64,000 bases of DNA from DAISKN01 sp963716925 (GCA_963716925.1 CAVQUX010000033.1:682001-746000), one strand, 5' to 3'. Shown: positions 21,435 through 30,264, counted from the first letter of the stretch. The notes: a model not told the origin generated them from the letters alone. Translations and numbers: made by a program.

Positions 21435-22197
21435 ACTCGGTCGATCGGAGACGAGCGGAAGAGGCTCGACGATTCTCGTCGCATCGGCGGTGGGGGCGGC
21501 GATAGCCGTCGCCCTCCTCTACCTGCTTCTCTATCAGCCGCGGGTGAGAGAGCTCGAGGAAGCCAGGCGCGAAGCGAGCCTCTGCGTCCAGGAGCGCGCG
21601 ACGCTGAAAGGGCGGGTGGCCGACCTCGAGTCGATGCTGGACGGGCTCCGGCGCGAGAGCGCCGAGCTCGCCGAGCAGATCCGGCTCCGCGAGGAAAGGC
21701 TGGCGCAGGCGCAGTCGACGCAGGACGAGATCGTGAAAAAGCTCCAGCGGGAGATCGAGAACGGCCAGATTCAGGTGGAGAGCCTCAGAGGCCAGCTTCG
21801 AGTCGACATGGTGGACGAGATCCTGTTCGACTCCGGCGAGGCGGCGCTGAAGCCCGAGGGGAAGGAAGTCCTCAAGAAGCTCGCCTCGGTTCTGGCGGGC
21901 TCCGACCGCCAGATCCGCGTGCAGGGCCACACCGACGACGTTCCCATCGTGGGCCGACTCGCGGAGACCTTTCCCACGAACTGGGAGCTCTCGGCGGCGC
22001 GAGCGGTGAACGTGGTGCGCTTCCTCCAGGAGGGAGCGAGCCTCGACCCCGCCGTGCTCTCGGCGAGCGCTCTATCCCAGTATCGTCCCCGGGTCCCGAA
22101 CGACGGCCCCGACGGCCGCCAGAAGAACCGGCGCATCGAGATCCTTCTCGAGCCCAGCGTGGTGGAAACCGCGGCGACCCAGCCCGCGGAGCATTGA
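21424..22197 (+). CDS. OmpA/MotB-type peptidoglycan-binding protein
   Basis: A 257-residue protein anchored in the inner membrane by a helix at about residues 16-38, followed by a coiled coil (about 40-125) and an OmpA-C/MotB-like domain (about 130-245). The peptidoglycan-binding landmarks are present: VQGHTDDVPI, NWELSAARAVNVVRFL and KNRRIEILL. Such proteins link the membrane to the cell wall in motor stators or envelope complexes. No MotA partner is nearby, so a stator role is not supported. The short N-terminal arm before the helix is cytoplasmic. The gene overlaps the FHA gene. Confidence 0.85.
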   Translation: MSNELGRSETSGRGSTILVASAVGAAIAVALLYLLLYQPRVRELEEARREASLCVQERATLKGRVADLESMLDGLRRESAELAEQIRLREERLAQAQSTQDEIVKKLQREIENGQIQVESLRGQLRVDMVDEILFDSGEAALKPEGKEVLKKLASVLAGSDRQIRVQGHTDDVPIVGRLAETFPTNWELSAARAVNVVRFLQEGASLDPAVLSASALSQYRPRVPNDGPDGRQKNRRIEILLEPSVVETAATQPAEH

Positions 22198-23139
22198 TCA
22201 CCCGGTGCCGGGATTCCTCGCTTCCGACCGATGGGCGAGCTCCGCGTAGGCGTAGATGAGCGCCAGACCGCGGTAGGGCCGCCATCTCTCGGCGAACCGG
22301 CGCATGTCTTTTTCGAGCGCGAGCCCGTCATAGCCGAGCATTCCCTGGGCGAGGTATTTCACGACGCCGAGGTCGCCTCCGGGAAAGATATCCATGCGTC
22401 CGAGACCGCGAAGGAGCGTGAACTCCGCCGTCCAGCGTCCGACCCCTTTGTGGGACGTGAGGAGCTCGATCGCTTCCTCGTCGGAGAGAGACGAGAGCCT
22501 CTCGTCCGAGAGCGCCCCGCTCGCGAACGCAGCCGCGAGACGCTTCAGAGTCTCCGCTTTCGCCTGGCTCAGGCGGAATCGCCTCAGGACGGAGACTCGC
22601 TCGGCGTCGACGGCGCCGGGCGAGGGAAACGAGTAATAGAGCCTACCGTCGAGCCGCGCCTTCCGGCCCAGATTCTCCGCGAGGTCCGACAGCATTCCAT
22701 GGGCCAGCTTCAGGTGGATCTGCTGGGAGAGCACGATCTGGAGGAGGGTTTCCCAGGCGGTGAGCCGTCCGGCGACGCGCAGTCCCAGGTGTCGCCGGAT
22801 GAGCGGCCCGAGCAGCGCGTCGGCTCGAAACCCGCGGTAGAACGGGCGCACATCGGTCGACGTCCCCAGCACGCGATCGAGCACCCGGTTCGCGAGCGCC
22901 TTCGCTTCGCGGGTCCGGGCTTCGGCTCCGGTGATCTCGATCACCAATCGCGCCCGCGACGGAGAGCCTTTCTGTCGCACGTCGAGAAAGAGCGGCCGGC
23001 CTCGCAAGAACAGGAGGCGCCGGTAGATACCCGCCTCGAACCGGTCGACGCTCTCGGGAAAGCGAGAAAAACGGGACAGCGTTCTCTCCAGGGAGTACGG
23101 GCCCCGGGGGGAAACGGAGTAGCGGACGCGGTCCCTCAT
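22198..23139 (-). CDS. DNA-3-methyladenine glycosylase II (AlkA-like)
   Basis: A 313-residue HhH-GPD-superfamily base-excision repair enzyme. The C-terminal half contains the helix-hairpin-helix (LLTSHKGVGRWTAEFTLL) followed by the catalytic Asp in PGGDLGVVK, as in AlkA. The N-terminal 100 residues match the AlkA N-terminal domain in position. It removes alkylated bases such as 3-methyladenine from DNA. The ATG at 23139 is preferred; a TTG 23 codons upstream would add residues with no family support. It ends one base after the OmpA-like gene on the opposite strand. Confidence 0.85.
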   Translation of the reverse strand: MRDRVRYSVSPRGPYSLERTLSRFSRFPESVDRFEAGIYRRLLFLRGRPLFLDVRQKGSPSRARLVIEITGAEARTREAKALANRVLDRVLGTSTDVRPFYRGFRADALLGPLIRRHLGLRVAGRLTAWETLLQIVLSQQIHLKLAHGMLSDLAENLGRKARLDGRLYYSFPSPGAVDAERVSVLRRFRLSQAKAETLKRLAAAFASGALSDERLSSLSDEEAIELLTSHKGVGRWTAEFTLLRGLGRMDIFPGGDLGVVKYLAQGMLGYDGLALEKDMRRFAERWRPYRGLALIYAYAELAHRSEARNPGTG

Positions 23140-23225
23140 GGAGAGAGAGATTAGCGCAGGAGGGGGAACTTTCCCGAGGGGGAAATCGTCTAAACCTTGT
23201 CGGAACAAAACAAACGGAGGAAAGA

Positions 23226-23366
23226 ATGTACGCAGGCAATAGCTTCAGCCGTCGGCGTTCCGAGGGCTGGGTCGAGAGACGTCGGTACTTCCGGAAGCTT
23301 CTGGCGAAGATCCGGCCGGAGGTCGACGCGAAGTCCAAGGAGAAATCCACTGGCTCGTCCAAGTGA
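23226..23366 (+). CDS. Small basic protein, 46 residues
   Basis: An ORF of 46 codons begins with ATG preceded by GGAGGAAAGA, the best ribosome binding site in the neighbourhood. The product (MYAGNSFSRRRSEGW at the start) is rich in arginine and lysine, has aromatic residues in the first half and a serine/lysine tail, and has no membrane segment. It stands alone between the divergent glycosylase gene and the second decarboxylase gene, 57 bases before the latter. No family is recognised. The strong translation signal, rather than homology, supports it; it may bind nucleic acid or the ribosome, which is speculation. Confidence 0.6.
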   Translation: MYAGNSFSRRRSEGWVERRRYFRKLLAKIRPEVDAKSKEKSTGSSK

Positions 23367-23423
23367 AAAGATTGACACGACGCTTCGGCGTCGCTTAGCT
23401 TCCATGCCCGAGGCAAGAACGCG

Positions 23424-24779
23424 GTGCGGGAGCTCCTTCAGGATGCCGCTCGAAGGGCGGCTTCCTACCTCGAAGGGCTTCCCACCCGTTCCGTCGAGCC
23501 TCTACCCGACTCGATAGCGGCGCTTTCCAAACTCCGGGTCCCGCTTCCGGAGCATTCCCTCCCCCCCGAACAAGTTCTCGCCCTCCTGGACGAGATCGGC
23601 TCGCCCGCTACCGTCGCCACCGCCGGTCCCCGTTATTTCGGTTTCGTGACCGGCGGGTCCCTCCCCGCGAGCGTCGCTGCCAACTGGCTCTCGGGCGCGT
23701 GGGATCAGAACGGTGCATTCATCGTGGGCTCCCCCGTCGCCGCCGCTCTCGAAGAGGTTTCCCTTTCCTGGATCCGCGAGCTTCTCGCCCTCTCTCCCGG
23801 GTGGGGAGGAGGATTCGTCACCGGAACCACGATGGGGAACTTCTCCGGCCTCGCGGCCGCACGGCACCAGGTGCTCTCGCGCGCGGGCTGGGACGTCGAG
23901 GGCCAGGGTCTGTTCGGAGCGCCCGAGATTCGGGTGATCGTCGGCGCCGAAGTGCACGCGTCTCTGTTGAAAGCCCTCGGTCTTCTCGGCCTCGGCCGGA
24001 AACGGGTCGTTACCCTTCCCGTCGATGGCAGAGGCCGGATGCGTGCCGAAACCCTGGAGCCGCGGTTTCTCGAAGGCCCCACCATCGTCTGTCTCCAGGC
24101 GGGAAACGTGAATACCGGCGCCTTTGATCCCATTCGCGAGATCGCGACGCGCGCGCGGGAGGCGGGCGCCTGGGTCCACGTGGATGGTGCGTTCGGCATC
24201 TGGGCCGCCGTCTCGCCCCGCACCCGGCATTTCACCGACGGCATCGACGAGGTGGACTCGATCGCCGCCGACCTCCACAAGTGGCTGAACGTACCCTACG
24301 ACAGCGGGCTCGCTCTCTATCGCGATCCCACGGTCGCGCGGGCGGCTCTGGCCGTGACCGCCGCCTACCTCCCGCAGACGGACGAGCGCACGCCTTCCGA
24401 TTTCACCCCCGAAGCGTCGAGGCGCGCGCGGGGGATCGACATCTGGGCGGCTCTTCTCTCGCTCGGCCGCGACGGGGTGAGAGACCTGGTCGATCGCTGC
24501 TGCCGTTATGCGCGCCAGTTCGCGTCGGGCCTCGAAGCGGCGGGGTACGAGATCCTGAACGAGGTGGAGCTCAACCAGGTGCTCGTCTCTTTCGGAAACG
24601 ACGATGAGACGAGGGCCGTGATCCAAGCCGTCCAGCGCGACGGAACCTGCTGGTGCGGAGGCTCCTTCTGGCAGGGAAGAGCGGCGATGAGGATCAGCGT
24701 CTCCTCCTGGGCGACGACGGAGGAGGACGTGAAGCGGAGCCTCGACGCCATCGTCCGCGTCGCAAAGACGATAACGTAG
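23424..24779 (+). CDS. PLP-dependent decarboxylase (group II), second copy
   Basis: A 451-residue fold-type I PLP enzyme related to the one at 6943 but divergent. The PLP lysine is Lys286 in DLHKWLNVP, the cofactor Asp is in HVDGAFGIWAA, and TGTTMGNFSGLA is the phosphate-binding region. It begins with GTG; no better start was seen. Substrate is unknown. The small basic protein is 57 bases upstream, and the ADOP-like remnant converges from downstream. Confidence 0.85.
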   Translation: MRELLQDAARRAASYLEGLPTRSVEPLPDSIAALSKLRVPLPEHSLPPEQVLALLDEIGSPATVATAGPRYFGFVTGGSLPASVAANWLSGAWDQNGAFIVGSPVAAALEEVSLSWIRELLALSPGWGGGFVTGTTMGNFSGLAAARHQVLSRAGWDVEGQGLFGAPEIRVIVGAEVHASLLKALGLLGLGRKRVVTLPVDGRGRMRAETLEPRFLEGPTIVCLQAGNVNTGAFDPIREIATRAREAGAWVHVDGAFGIWAAVSPRTRHFTDGIDEVDSIAADLHKWLNVPYDSGLALYRDPTVARAALAVTAAYLPQTDERTPSDFTPEASRRARGIDIWAALLSLGRDGVRDLVDRCCRYARQFASGLEAAGYEILNEVELNQVLVSFGNDDETRAVIQAVQRDGTCWCGGSFWQGRAAMRISVSSWATTEEDVKRSLDAIVRVAKTIT

Positions 24780-24800
24780 CGCGAACCGACGAGAGATCGG

Positions 24801-25827
24801 CTAGGGCCGGCGAAGCGCCGCCATCGGATCGAGTCTCGCCGCCCGGCGGGCGGGAAGATAGAGAGCGAGCGCCGCCACCGCCGCGAGGACCAGAGCGACG
24901 GCGAAGAGCACGGTCGGGTCGGTGGGAGTCACTCCGAAGAGGAGCGTCTCGAGAAATCGCGAGACCGCGATCGCGCCGGCGACCCCGAGGGCGATGCCGA
25001 TGCCCACGAGCCTGCAGCCGCCGGCCGCGACCATCGCCAGGATGTCCCCGGGCGTTCGCCCCTAGGGTCACCCGAAGACCGATCTCTCGCGTCCTGTCTC
25101 CCACGGTTTGACTCACCACCCCGTAGACACCGAGGCTCGAGAGAAACAGGGCAAGCAGGGCGAAGGCCGCGAGAAGCGTCGTCGAGAAGCCCCGATGGGC
25201 GAGGTTCATGCGCAACGGGAGGAAGAGAGCGCTCGCGCTCCCCCGCCTTAGCTCGGTTGGAGTGAGGCCTTCCGACCCCGCCGGGAGCACTCCGACCACG
25301 GTGAACGGCTCGCCGTCGACCCGTATCGATCGACCGAGGATTCCCGCATCACCGCCGAAGCGCCCCTGCCACAGATCGTGGCTCAGGAGCGCGACCCTCT
25401 CGGCGCCGGGCCGATCGTCGGAGGGTTCCAGCAGACGTCCGAAGAGCGGCTCGATTCCGAGAAGCGGCAGGAGGCTCGGAGTCAGCCGGCAGACGTCGAC
25501 TCGCTCCGGCTCTCCCTCCCCCGTCAGGTTCACGGAAGGCCGCCAGTAGGCGCCGATGCCGTCGAAGAGCTCGAGCCCCGACCAATCGAGGAACTCCGGA
25601 TAGGAGGCGGGAAGGTCCAGGAGCTGCGGCTGGATGTCGCGCACGAAGACCAGACGCTCCGAGTCGGGATAGGGGAGAGGTCGGAGGAGCACCGCGCTGA
25701 GGATGCTGAACATCGCGGTGTTGGCGCCAATCCCGAGCGCGAGCGTCGCGACCGCGACGAGAACGAAGCCGGGACTCTGGCGAAAGGAGCGAATCGCGGA
25801 GCGCAGATCGGAGACGAAGGGCATCAC
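24801..25827 (-). pseudogene. Internally deleted ABC permease of the ADOP (MacB/FtsX) family, also frame-broken
   Basis: The start matches the first half of ADOP-type permeases: an N-terminal helix (GFVLVAVATLALGIGANTA), then LLRPLPYPDSERLV and a MacB-type periplasmic domain up to LFLPLRMN. It then jumps straight to the last membrane segments of the second half (LLAAFALLALFLSSLGVYG, TREIGLRVTLGA, and, after a break, LLFGVTP and DPMAALRRP). ADOP proteins normally have two such modules and about 800 residues; only 341 remain. One extra base in the C4 run at 25046-25049 breaks the frame. Together this indicates a deletion of roughly 400-450 residues by recombination between the two similar halves, leaving a non-functional remnant. 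A chimeric short permease is less likely. Confidence 0.72.
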
Positions 25828-25874
25828 GACCTCCGCCCTTGAGACGAAGGCCGCGGCGGATTGGTTGCCCTAGC

Positions 25875-27323
25875 TCAGTACTTCGGGAGGCTCGGGTCGA
25901 TGCGGTCCGCCCAGGCGAGGATACCGCCCTCGATGTTCCGGACCCGCTGGAAGCCGGCGCCCAGGAGGAACTCCGTCGCCCGGCCGCTCCGGGCGCCGCT
26001 GCGGCAGAGGACCGCGATGTCCTTCGCGGAGTCGAGCCGGCTCACTTCGTGGGGAAGTTTCCCCAGAGGGATCAGCGTCGCCCCTTCGATACGAGCGATG
26101 TCCCACTCGTGGGGCTCGCGGACGTCCAGGATGAAAACGTCTTCGCCCTCGTCCAGAGCCTTCTTCAGGGCTTCGACGGTAATCGTGGGAACTCCCATTT
26201 TCTTCTCCACCTCTCGCGCCTGAGGTATACCACAGAACTCTTCATAGTCGATGAGCTCGCGGATCCGCGGCCGCTCGCCGCAGATCGAGCAGTCGGGGTC
26301 CTTCCGCTGCCGGAGCTCGCGGAACTTCATCTGAAGCGCGTCGAAGACCAGGAGCCGGCCGATCATGGGCTCGCCGCGCTCGAGCACGAGCTTCAAGACC
26401 TCGAGAGCTTGAAGGGATCCCACGATGCCGGGAAGGACTCCGAGGACGCCGCCCTCGGCGCAGCTCGGAACCAGGCCCGGAGGAGGCGGCTCGGGATAGA
26501 GGCAGCGGTAGCAAGGTCCGCGCCGGGCGTCGAAGACCGACACCTGGCCCTCGAAGCGGAAGATGCTGCCGTAGACGTTGGGCTTTCCCGAGAGGACGCA
26601 GGCGTCGTTCACCAGGTATCGCGTGGGGAAGTTGTCGGTGCCGTCGACGATGACGTCGTAGTCGCGGAAGAGGTCGAGGGCGTTCTCCGAGGAGAGGCGC
26701 GTCTCGTAACCGTCGATACGGATATGGGGGTTGATTCCCGCGAGACGCTCCTTCGCCGCCTGGAGCTTCGGCCTTCCCACGTCCGAGGCCGAGAAGGTGA
26801 CCTGGCGCTGCAGGTTCGAGTGGTCGACGACGTCGAAGTCCACGATGCCGAGGCGGCCGATTCCGGCGGCGGCGAGGTACATCCCGAGGGGCGCTCCCAG
26901 ACCGCCCGCGCCCACGATGAGGACGCTCGCCTTCTTGAGCTTCGCCTGCCCCTCCATTCCGACCTCGGGCATGATGAGATGGCGGCTGTAGCGCTGGATC
27001 TCCTCTTTGCTGAAGGCGACTTCCCCTTCGACGACGGCGGGGCTCGCGGCCCCACCCGCGATCGAGGGCACGATACTGACGACGTCCGTCTCCGCGACCG
27101 CAGTGTCGAATCGAGCGAGCGAGCGGATGTCGTCCTCGTTCACATAGACGTTCACGAAGCTACGGAGCTTTCCCGAATCGTCGAAGAGGTGTTTTCGAAG
27201 ATCCCGGTAACGATCCGTGAGGTTGTCGAGGAGATCGCGGACGAGGGCCCCTTCGATCTCGACCGCTTCCTTCTGGTCGGTATAGGGCCTGAGAGGCGTC
27301 GGTATGAGCACTTTGACGGGCAT
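25875..27323 (-). CDS. CysO-like sulfur carrier / MoeB-ThiF E1 / rhodanese fusion
   Basis: A 482-residue three-domain protein. Residues 1-91 form a ubiquitin-like sulfur carrier very like mycobacterial CysO (IPTPLRPYT, GKLRSFVNVYVNEDD), ending in PSIAGG at 86-91. Residues about 105-365 form an E1-like adenylyltransferase with the ATP loop GAGGLGAP (138-145), Asp230 in VDGTDN and two zinc CxxC pairs (271/274, 345/348). Residues about 378-478 form a rhodanese with active Cys440 in CRSGAR. It would adenylate the carrier C-terminus and load sulfide from a persulfide. Oddly, the glycine pair is internal (followed by AASP), so a cut is needed for a free C-terminus. AAGGAG lies before the ATG, and the JAMM gene ends two bases upstream. 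Confidence 0.9.
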   Translation of the reverse strand: MPVKVLIPTPLRPYTDQKEAVEIEGALVRDLLDNLTDRYRDLRKHLFDDSGKLRSFVNVYVNEDDIRSLARFDTAVAETDVVSIVPSIAGGAASPAVVEGEVAFSKEEIQRYSRHLIMPEVGMEGQAKLKKASVLIVGAGGLGAPLGMYLAAAGIGRLGIVDFDVVDHSNLQRQVTFSASDVGRPKLQAAKERLAGINPHIRIDGYETRLSSENALDLFRDYDVIVDGTDNFPTRYLVNDACVLSGKPNVYGSIFRFEGQVSVFDARRGPCYRCLYPEPPPPGLVPSCAEGGVLGVLPGIVGSLQALEVLKLVLERGEPMIGRLLVFDALQMKFRELRQRKDPDCSICGERPRIRELIDYEEFCGIPQAREVEKKMGVPTITVEALKKALDEGEDVFILDVREPHEWDIARIEGATLIPLGKLPHEVSRLDSAKDIAVLCRSGARSGRATEFLLGAGFQRVRNIEGGILAWADRIDPSLPKY

Positions 27324-27325
27324 GG

Positions 27326-27751
27326 CTAAGACTCCTTCCGTTCGAGACTTTCCTCGAGGAACTCGCTCCGGTCCTCGGATAACACGAAGGACCGTATCTC
27401 CTTGGGCTCCCCGCCATCGACGGCTAGGATCACGTAAGAGAAGAAAGGAAACGCGTGCTCGAGGTCGTAGCGAGAGGGGTAGGCGGGGTGATCGGGGTGA
27501 GAGTGGTAGAAGCCGAGGAGCGTGAGTCCGCTCCGGCTCGCTTCGGCCTCGGCGCGTCGATAATCCGCAGGGGTAACGACGAAGCGGCGGTGCCGCTCGT
27601 CCTCGCGGGCGTTCACCATCGGGGACGCGCGCACGACGTGTCTTCCGTCCGCGGCCCCCCGTCCGTAGAGGACGCCGCAGGCCTCGTCGCGGTAGCTCTC
27701 CCGGCCATGGAGGCGGATCGACTCGAGGGCATCGTCAGACAAGAGGATCAT
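27326..27751 (-). CDS. JAMM/MPN+ metallopeptidase (Mec-like)
   Basis: A 141-residue zinc isopeptidase-type enzyme. The JAMM signature is complete: Glu23 in DEACGVL, then His83, His85, Ser93 and Asp96 in the HSHPDHPAYPSRYD block. In mycobacteria, Mec+ releases cysteine from the CysO-cysteine adduct. Here the same operon encodes the CysO-like carrier and CysM, so that role is strongly suggested; a second role, trimming the carrier free of its fused E1 domain after the glycine pair, is inferred. It overlaps the end of cysM by 17 bases and is followed two bases later by the fusion gene. Confidence 0.9.
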   Translation of the reverse strand: MILLSDDALESIRLHGRESYRDEACGVLYGRGAADGRHVVRASPMVNAREDERHRRFVVTPADYRRAEAEASRSGLTLLGFYHSHPDHPAYPSRYDLEHAFPFFSYVILAVDGGEPKEIRSFVLSEDRSEFLEESLERKES

Positions 27752-28691
27752 GGCGAAAAGGTCCTTCGGAGAGCGAACGCGTGCCGCTATCCGGAAATAC
27801 GGTAACCACGACGCCCTCCCGCAACCGCTCGGCGACGCGAAGGGCGGCCGTCAGCGCCGCCGCGCCGGAAACGCTCACGAGGAGTCCGTCCTCTCGCGCG
27901 AGGCGAAGTGCGGTCTCGTAGGCTTCCTCCGTCGTGACCGAAAGGCGCCCGTCGGCGAGGCTCGGGTCGTAGATGCGCGGCACCAGGCTCGAAGCCATGT
28001 GCTTCCAGCCCTCGATTCCGTGGAACGGTCCGTCGGGCTCGACGGAGACGCACTGCACCGAGGGGGAAAGCTCCTTGAGCCTCCGGGTGGTCCCGACGAA
28101 CGTGCCGCTCGTTCCAAGTCCACAGACGAAGTGGGTCACGCGCCCTTCGGTCTGCGCCCAGATCTCGTTCGCCGTCCCCCGGTAATGGGCCTGCCAGTTC
28201 GCGTCGTTTCCGTATTGATCGGGATAGAAGTACCGGTCGGGATCGGTGGCGGCAATGCGGCGTGCCTCGCGGATGGCGCCGTCGGTGCCTTCGAGGGCGC
28301 TCGTCTCGACGATCTCCGCCCCGTAGCCCCGAAGCAGGAGCTTTCGTTCGAGGCTGGCGCTCGAGGGCACGCAGAGCTTCACGGGATAACTGAACGCGGC
28401 GCCTAACATCGCCAGGGCGATTCCGGTGTTCCCGCTCGTGGCCTCGAGGATGACCTTCCCCGGCCGGAGCTCTCCCGACTCTTCCCCGTGGCGAAGCATG
28501 CGAAGAGCGGCGCGATCCTTGACGGAGCCACCCGGGTTGAACCACTCGGCCTTCGCGAGTACCGCGACAGGGTCAAGATGGGACGCGAGCCGATTTATGC
28601 GGAGAAGTGGCGTATTTCCAATTAGATCGGGGATGGAGCGACCGTGCTCTCGCACCCCCGAGAACGGGGAAACGATAGGAGGAGTCGACAT
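27735..28691 (-). CDS. cysM: CysM-type cysteine synthase (PLP-dependent)
   Basis: A 318-residue fold-type II PLP enzyme. The PLP lysine is Lys58 in PGGSVKDRAA, SGNTGIAL binds the substrate carboxylate, and the phosphate-binding glycine loop is CGLGTSGTF. The carrier and peptidase partners encoded downstream point to the thiocarboxylate-dependent route, in which the carrier thiocarboxylate adds to an aminoacrylate formed from O-phosphoserine (or O-acetylserine) to give a carrier-cysteine adduct. The acceptor choice cannot be fixed from the sequence. A sigma-70-like promoter lies 19 bases upstream, and the operon runs cysM, JAMM, fusion. Confidence 0.9.
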   Translation of the reverse strand: MSTPPIVSPFSGVREHGRSIPDLIGNTPLLRINRLASHLDPVAVLAKAEWFNPGGSVKDRAALRMLRHGEESGELRPGKVILEATSGNTGIALAMLGAAFSYPVKLCVPSSASLERKLLLRGYGAEIVETSALEGTDGAIREARRIAATDPDRYFYPDQYGNDANWQAHYRGTANEIWAQTEGRVTHFVCGLGTSGTFVGTTRRLKELSPSVQCVSVEPDGPFHGIEGWKHMASSLVPRIYDPSLADGRLSVTTEEAYETALRLAREDGLLVSVSGAAALTAALRVAERLREGVVVTVFPDSGTRSLSEGPFRHDPLV

Positions 28692-28709
28692 GGGGGTTCC
28701 ATCACGGCC

Positions 28710-28739
28710 ATCCTAGTAAACTCGGACTATTCTTGTCAA
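28710..28739 (-). promoter_or_regulatory. Promoter of the cysM-JAMM-carrier/E1 operon
   Basis: On the reverse strand TTGACA (28739-28734, perfect -35) is followed after 18 bases by TAGGAT (28715-28710). Transcription would start near 28703, giving a leader of about a dozen bases. The region is markedly more AT-rich than its surroundings. Confidence 0.68.
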
Positions 28740-28783
28740 AATTAATTCAAGACCAGGGAAAAACATTTGGCTGCCACCTTCGA

Positions 28784-30196
28784 TCAATGGGATGCCACCT
28801 TAGGGAGAGTCCCCGGCATGTCAGCCAGGACGAACCCCGTTACGGCGAGTAAAGCCATGGCGCGGCGGAGGTTGTCGGGTTCCACCTTGTCGAGAGTGTC
28901 GGCTTCGGTGTGGTGCCAGTCGAAGTAGTGGTCGCCCACGGTTCGCAGGCCGAGGCCGGGTACGCCTTCGGCCATCAGAGGTCCGATGTCGGCACCGCCG
29001 CCGCCCCGCGTCATTTCCGAGGCCTCGATTCCCGAGAGCAAAGCTCCAATCTGCCGCAGAGTCAGGAGCGCCTCGTCGTAGAGCGCGTCTGGAGCGTCCG
29101 CGGCGCCGGAGCGAAGGCCGAGCCCGAAGCCCACGGGCCGCTCCACACCGCCATCCATCTCGAGGGCGGCGACGTGGCTCGAAATCCCCGCTCCGAGGAA
29201 GTCGCGATACGCGCGCGCCCCCCGGAGACCGTTCTCTTCGTTCGTCCAGAGCACCACGCGAAGCGTTCGGCGGGGTGTGAGGCCCAGCTTCTTGAGCGTC
29301 GTCAAAGCCTGCCAAGCCGCGATGCAGGCGGCGCCGTCGTCGTGCGCCCCCTGGCCCACGTCCCAGGAATCGAAATGGCCCCCCATGACCACGACCTCAT
29401 CAGGGTTCTCCCGGCCCCGGATCTCGGCGACGAGATTGAAGGACTCGGCGTCGGGAAGCATCCGCGCTTCCATCGAGAGCTCGACCTTCACCTCCTGGCC
29501 CGCCGCGATGAGCCGCGCCATCCACTCCGCGTCCTCGACCGTCACCGCCGCCGCGGGGATGGACGCCGAGCCCTCGTCGTAGCGAAGGGAGCCGGTGTGC
29601 GGTGTGTAGAGACTCCTGCCCGTGGCCGAGCGGACGAGGGCGGCGACCGCGCCCAGATCGGCGGCGCGGGAAGCCCCGCTCGCGCGGTAGCGAACCGTCT
29701 CCCCGTAGCCCTCCCAGGGAACCGCATAGAGGACCACCCTCCCCTGGACGGCCTCGCGGCCGAGCGCCGCCAGCTCCTCGAAACTTCGCACGGCGACGAC
29801 GGAGGCGGTAACCGGCCCGCCGGGTGTCGCGACGCTCCCTCCCAGTCCCAGGATGGCGATCTCCTTCGCAACCGGAGACAGCACCCGTGCGCTCTCGCGA
29901 CCGCGCACCCAGTGCGGAACTTGAACCGGCAGCTTTCGTACGTTGTCGAGCTTCTCCTCCTGCATCCGTTCGTAAGCCCAATCGATCGCCCGCTCGAGAG
30001 AGGTCGAGCCGCTCAGCCGGTGCCCGATGGAAGTCGTGAGGTGGGTGAGCTTCTCGAAGCCTTCCGTATCGGCCATCGTGGCCTCGAGAATCCGCTCGGC
30101 GGTCTCCCGGTAGGTTTCGGTGAGCGACTCCCGGGCGGCGACCAATCCCGGGAGCGATGCGACCAAGAGTGACGCGGCGAAGGCGCGAGAGAACAT
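28784..30196 (-). CDS. Secreted M28 zinc aminopeptidase with PA domain
   Basis: A 470-residue exported peptidase. A signal peptide (MFSRAFAASLLVASLPGLVAA) is followed by a helical region, a protease-associated insert (about 110-230) and the M28 catalytic domain. Zinc ligands and catalytic residues are visible in GGHFDSWDVGQGAHDDGAA, TNEENGLRG, EMDGG and DWHHTEADT. M28 enzymes remove N-terminal residues from peptides; specificity is unknown. The gene is transcribed away from the YpfJ-like gene. Confidence 0.92.
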   Translation of the reverse strand: MFSRAFAASLLVASLPGLVAARESLTETYRETAERILEATMADTEGFEKLTHLTTSIGHRLSGSTSLERAIDWAYERMQEEKLDNVRKLPVQVPHWVRGRESARVLSPVAKEIAILGLGGSVATPGGPVTASVVAVRSFEELAALGREAVQGRVVLYAVPWEGYGETVRYRASGASRAADLGAVAALVRSATGRSLYTPHTGSLRYDEGSASIPAAAVTVEDAEWMARLIAAGQEVKVELSMEARMLPDAESFNLVAEIRGRENPDEVVVMGGHFDSWDVGQGAHDDGAACIAAWQALTTLKKLGLTPRRTLRVVLWTNEENGLRGARAYRDFLGAGISSHVAALEMDGGVERPVGFGLGLRSGAADAPDALYDEALLTLRQIGALLSGIEASEMTRGGGGADIGPLMAEGVPGLGLRTVGDHYFDWHHTEADTLDKVEPDNLRRAMALLAVTGFVLADMPGTLPKVASH

Positions 30197-30264
30197 GCAG
30201 GTCTCCTTCGTGAAGTCGGTGATTCTACAACGACCGGCTCGCGCGAACTACGCACCGTGACCCA

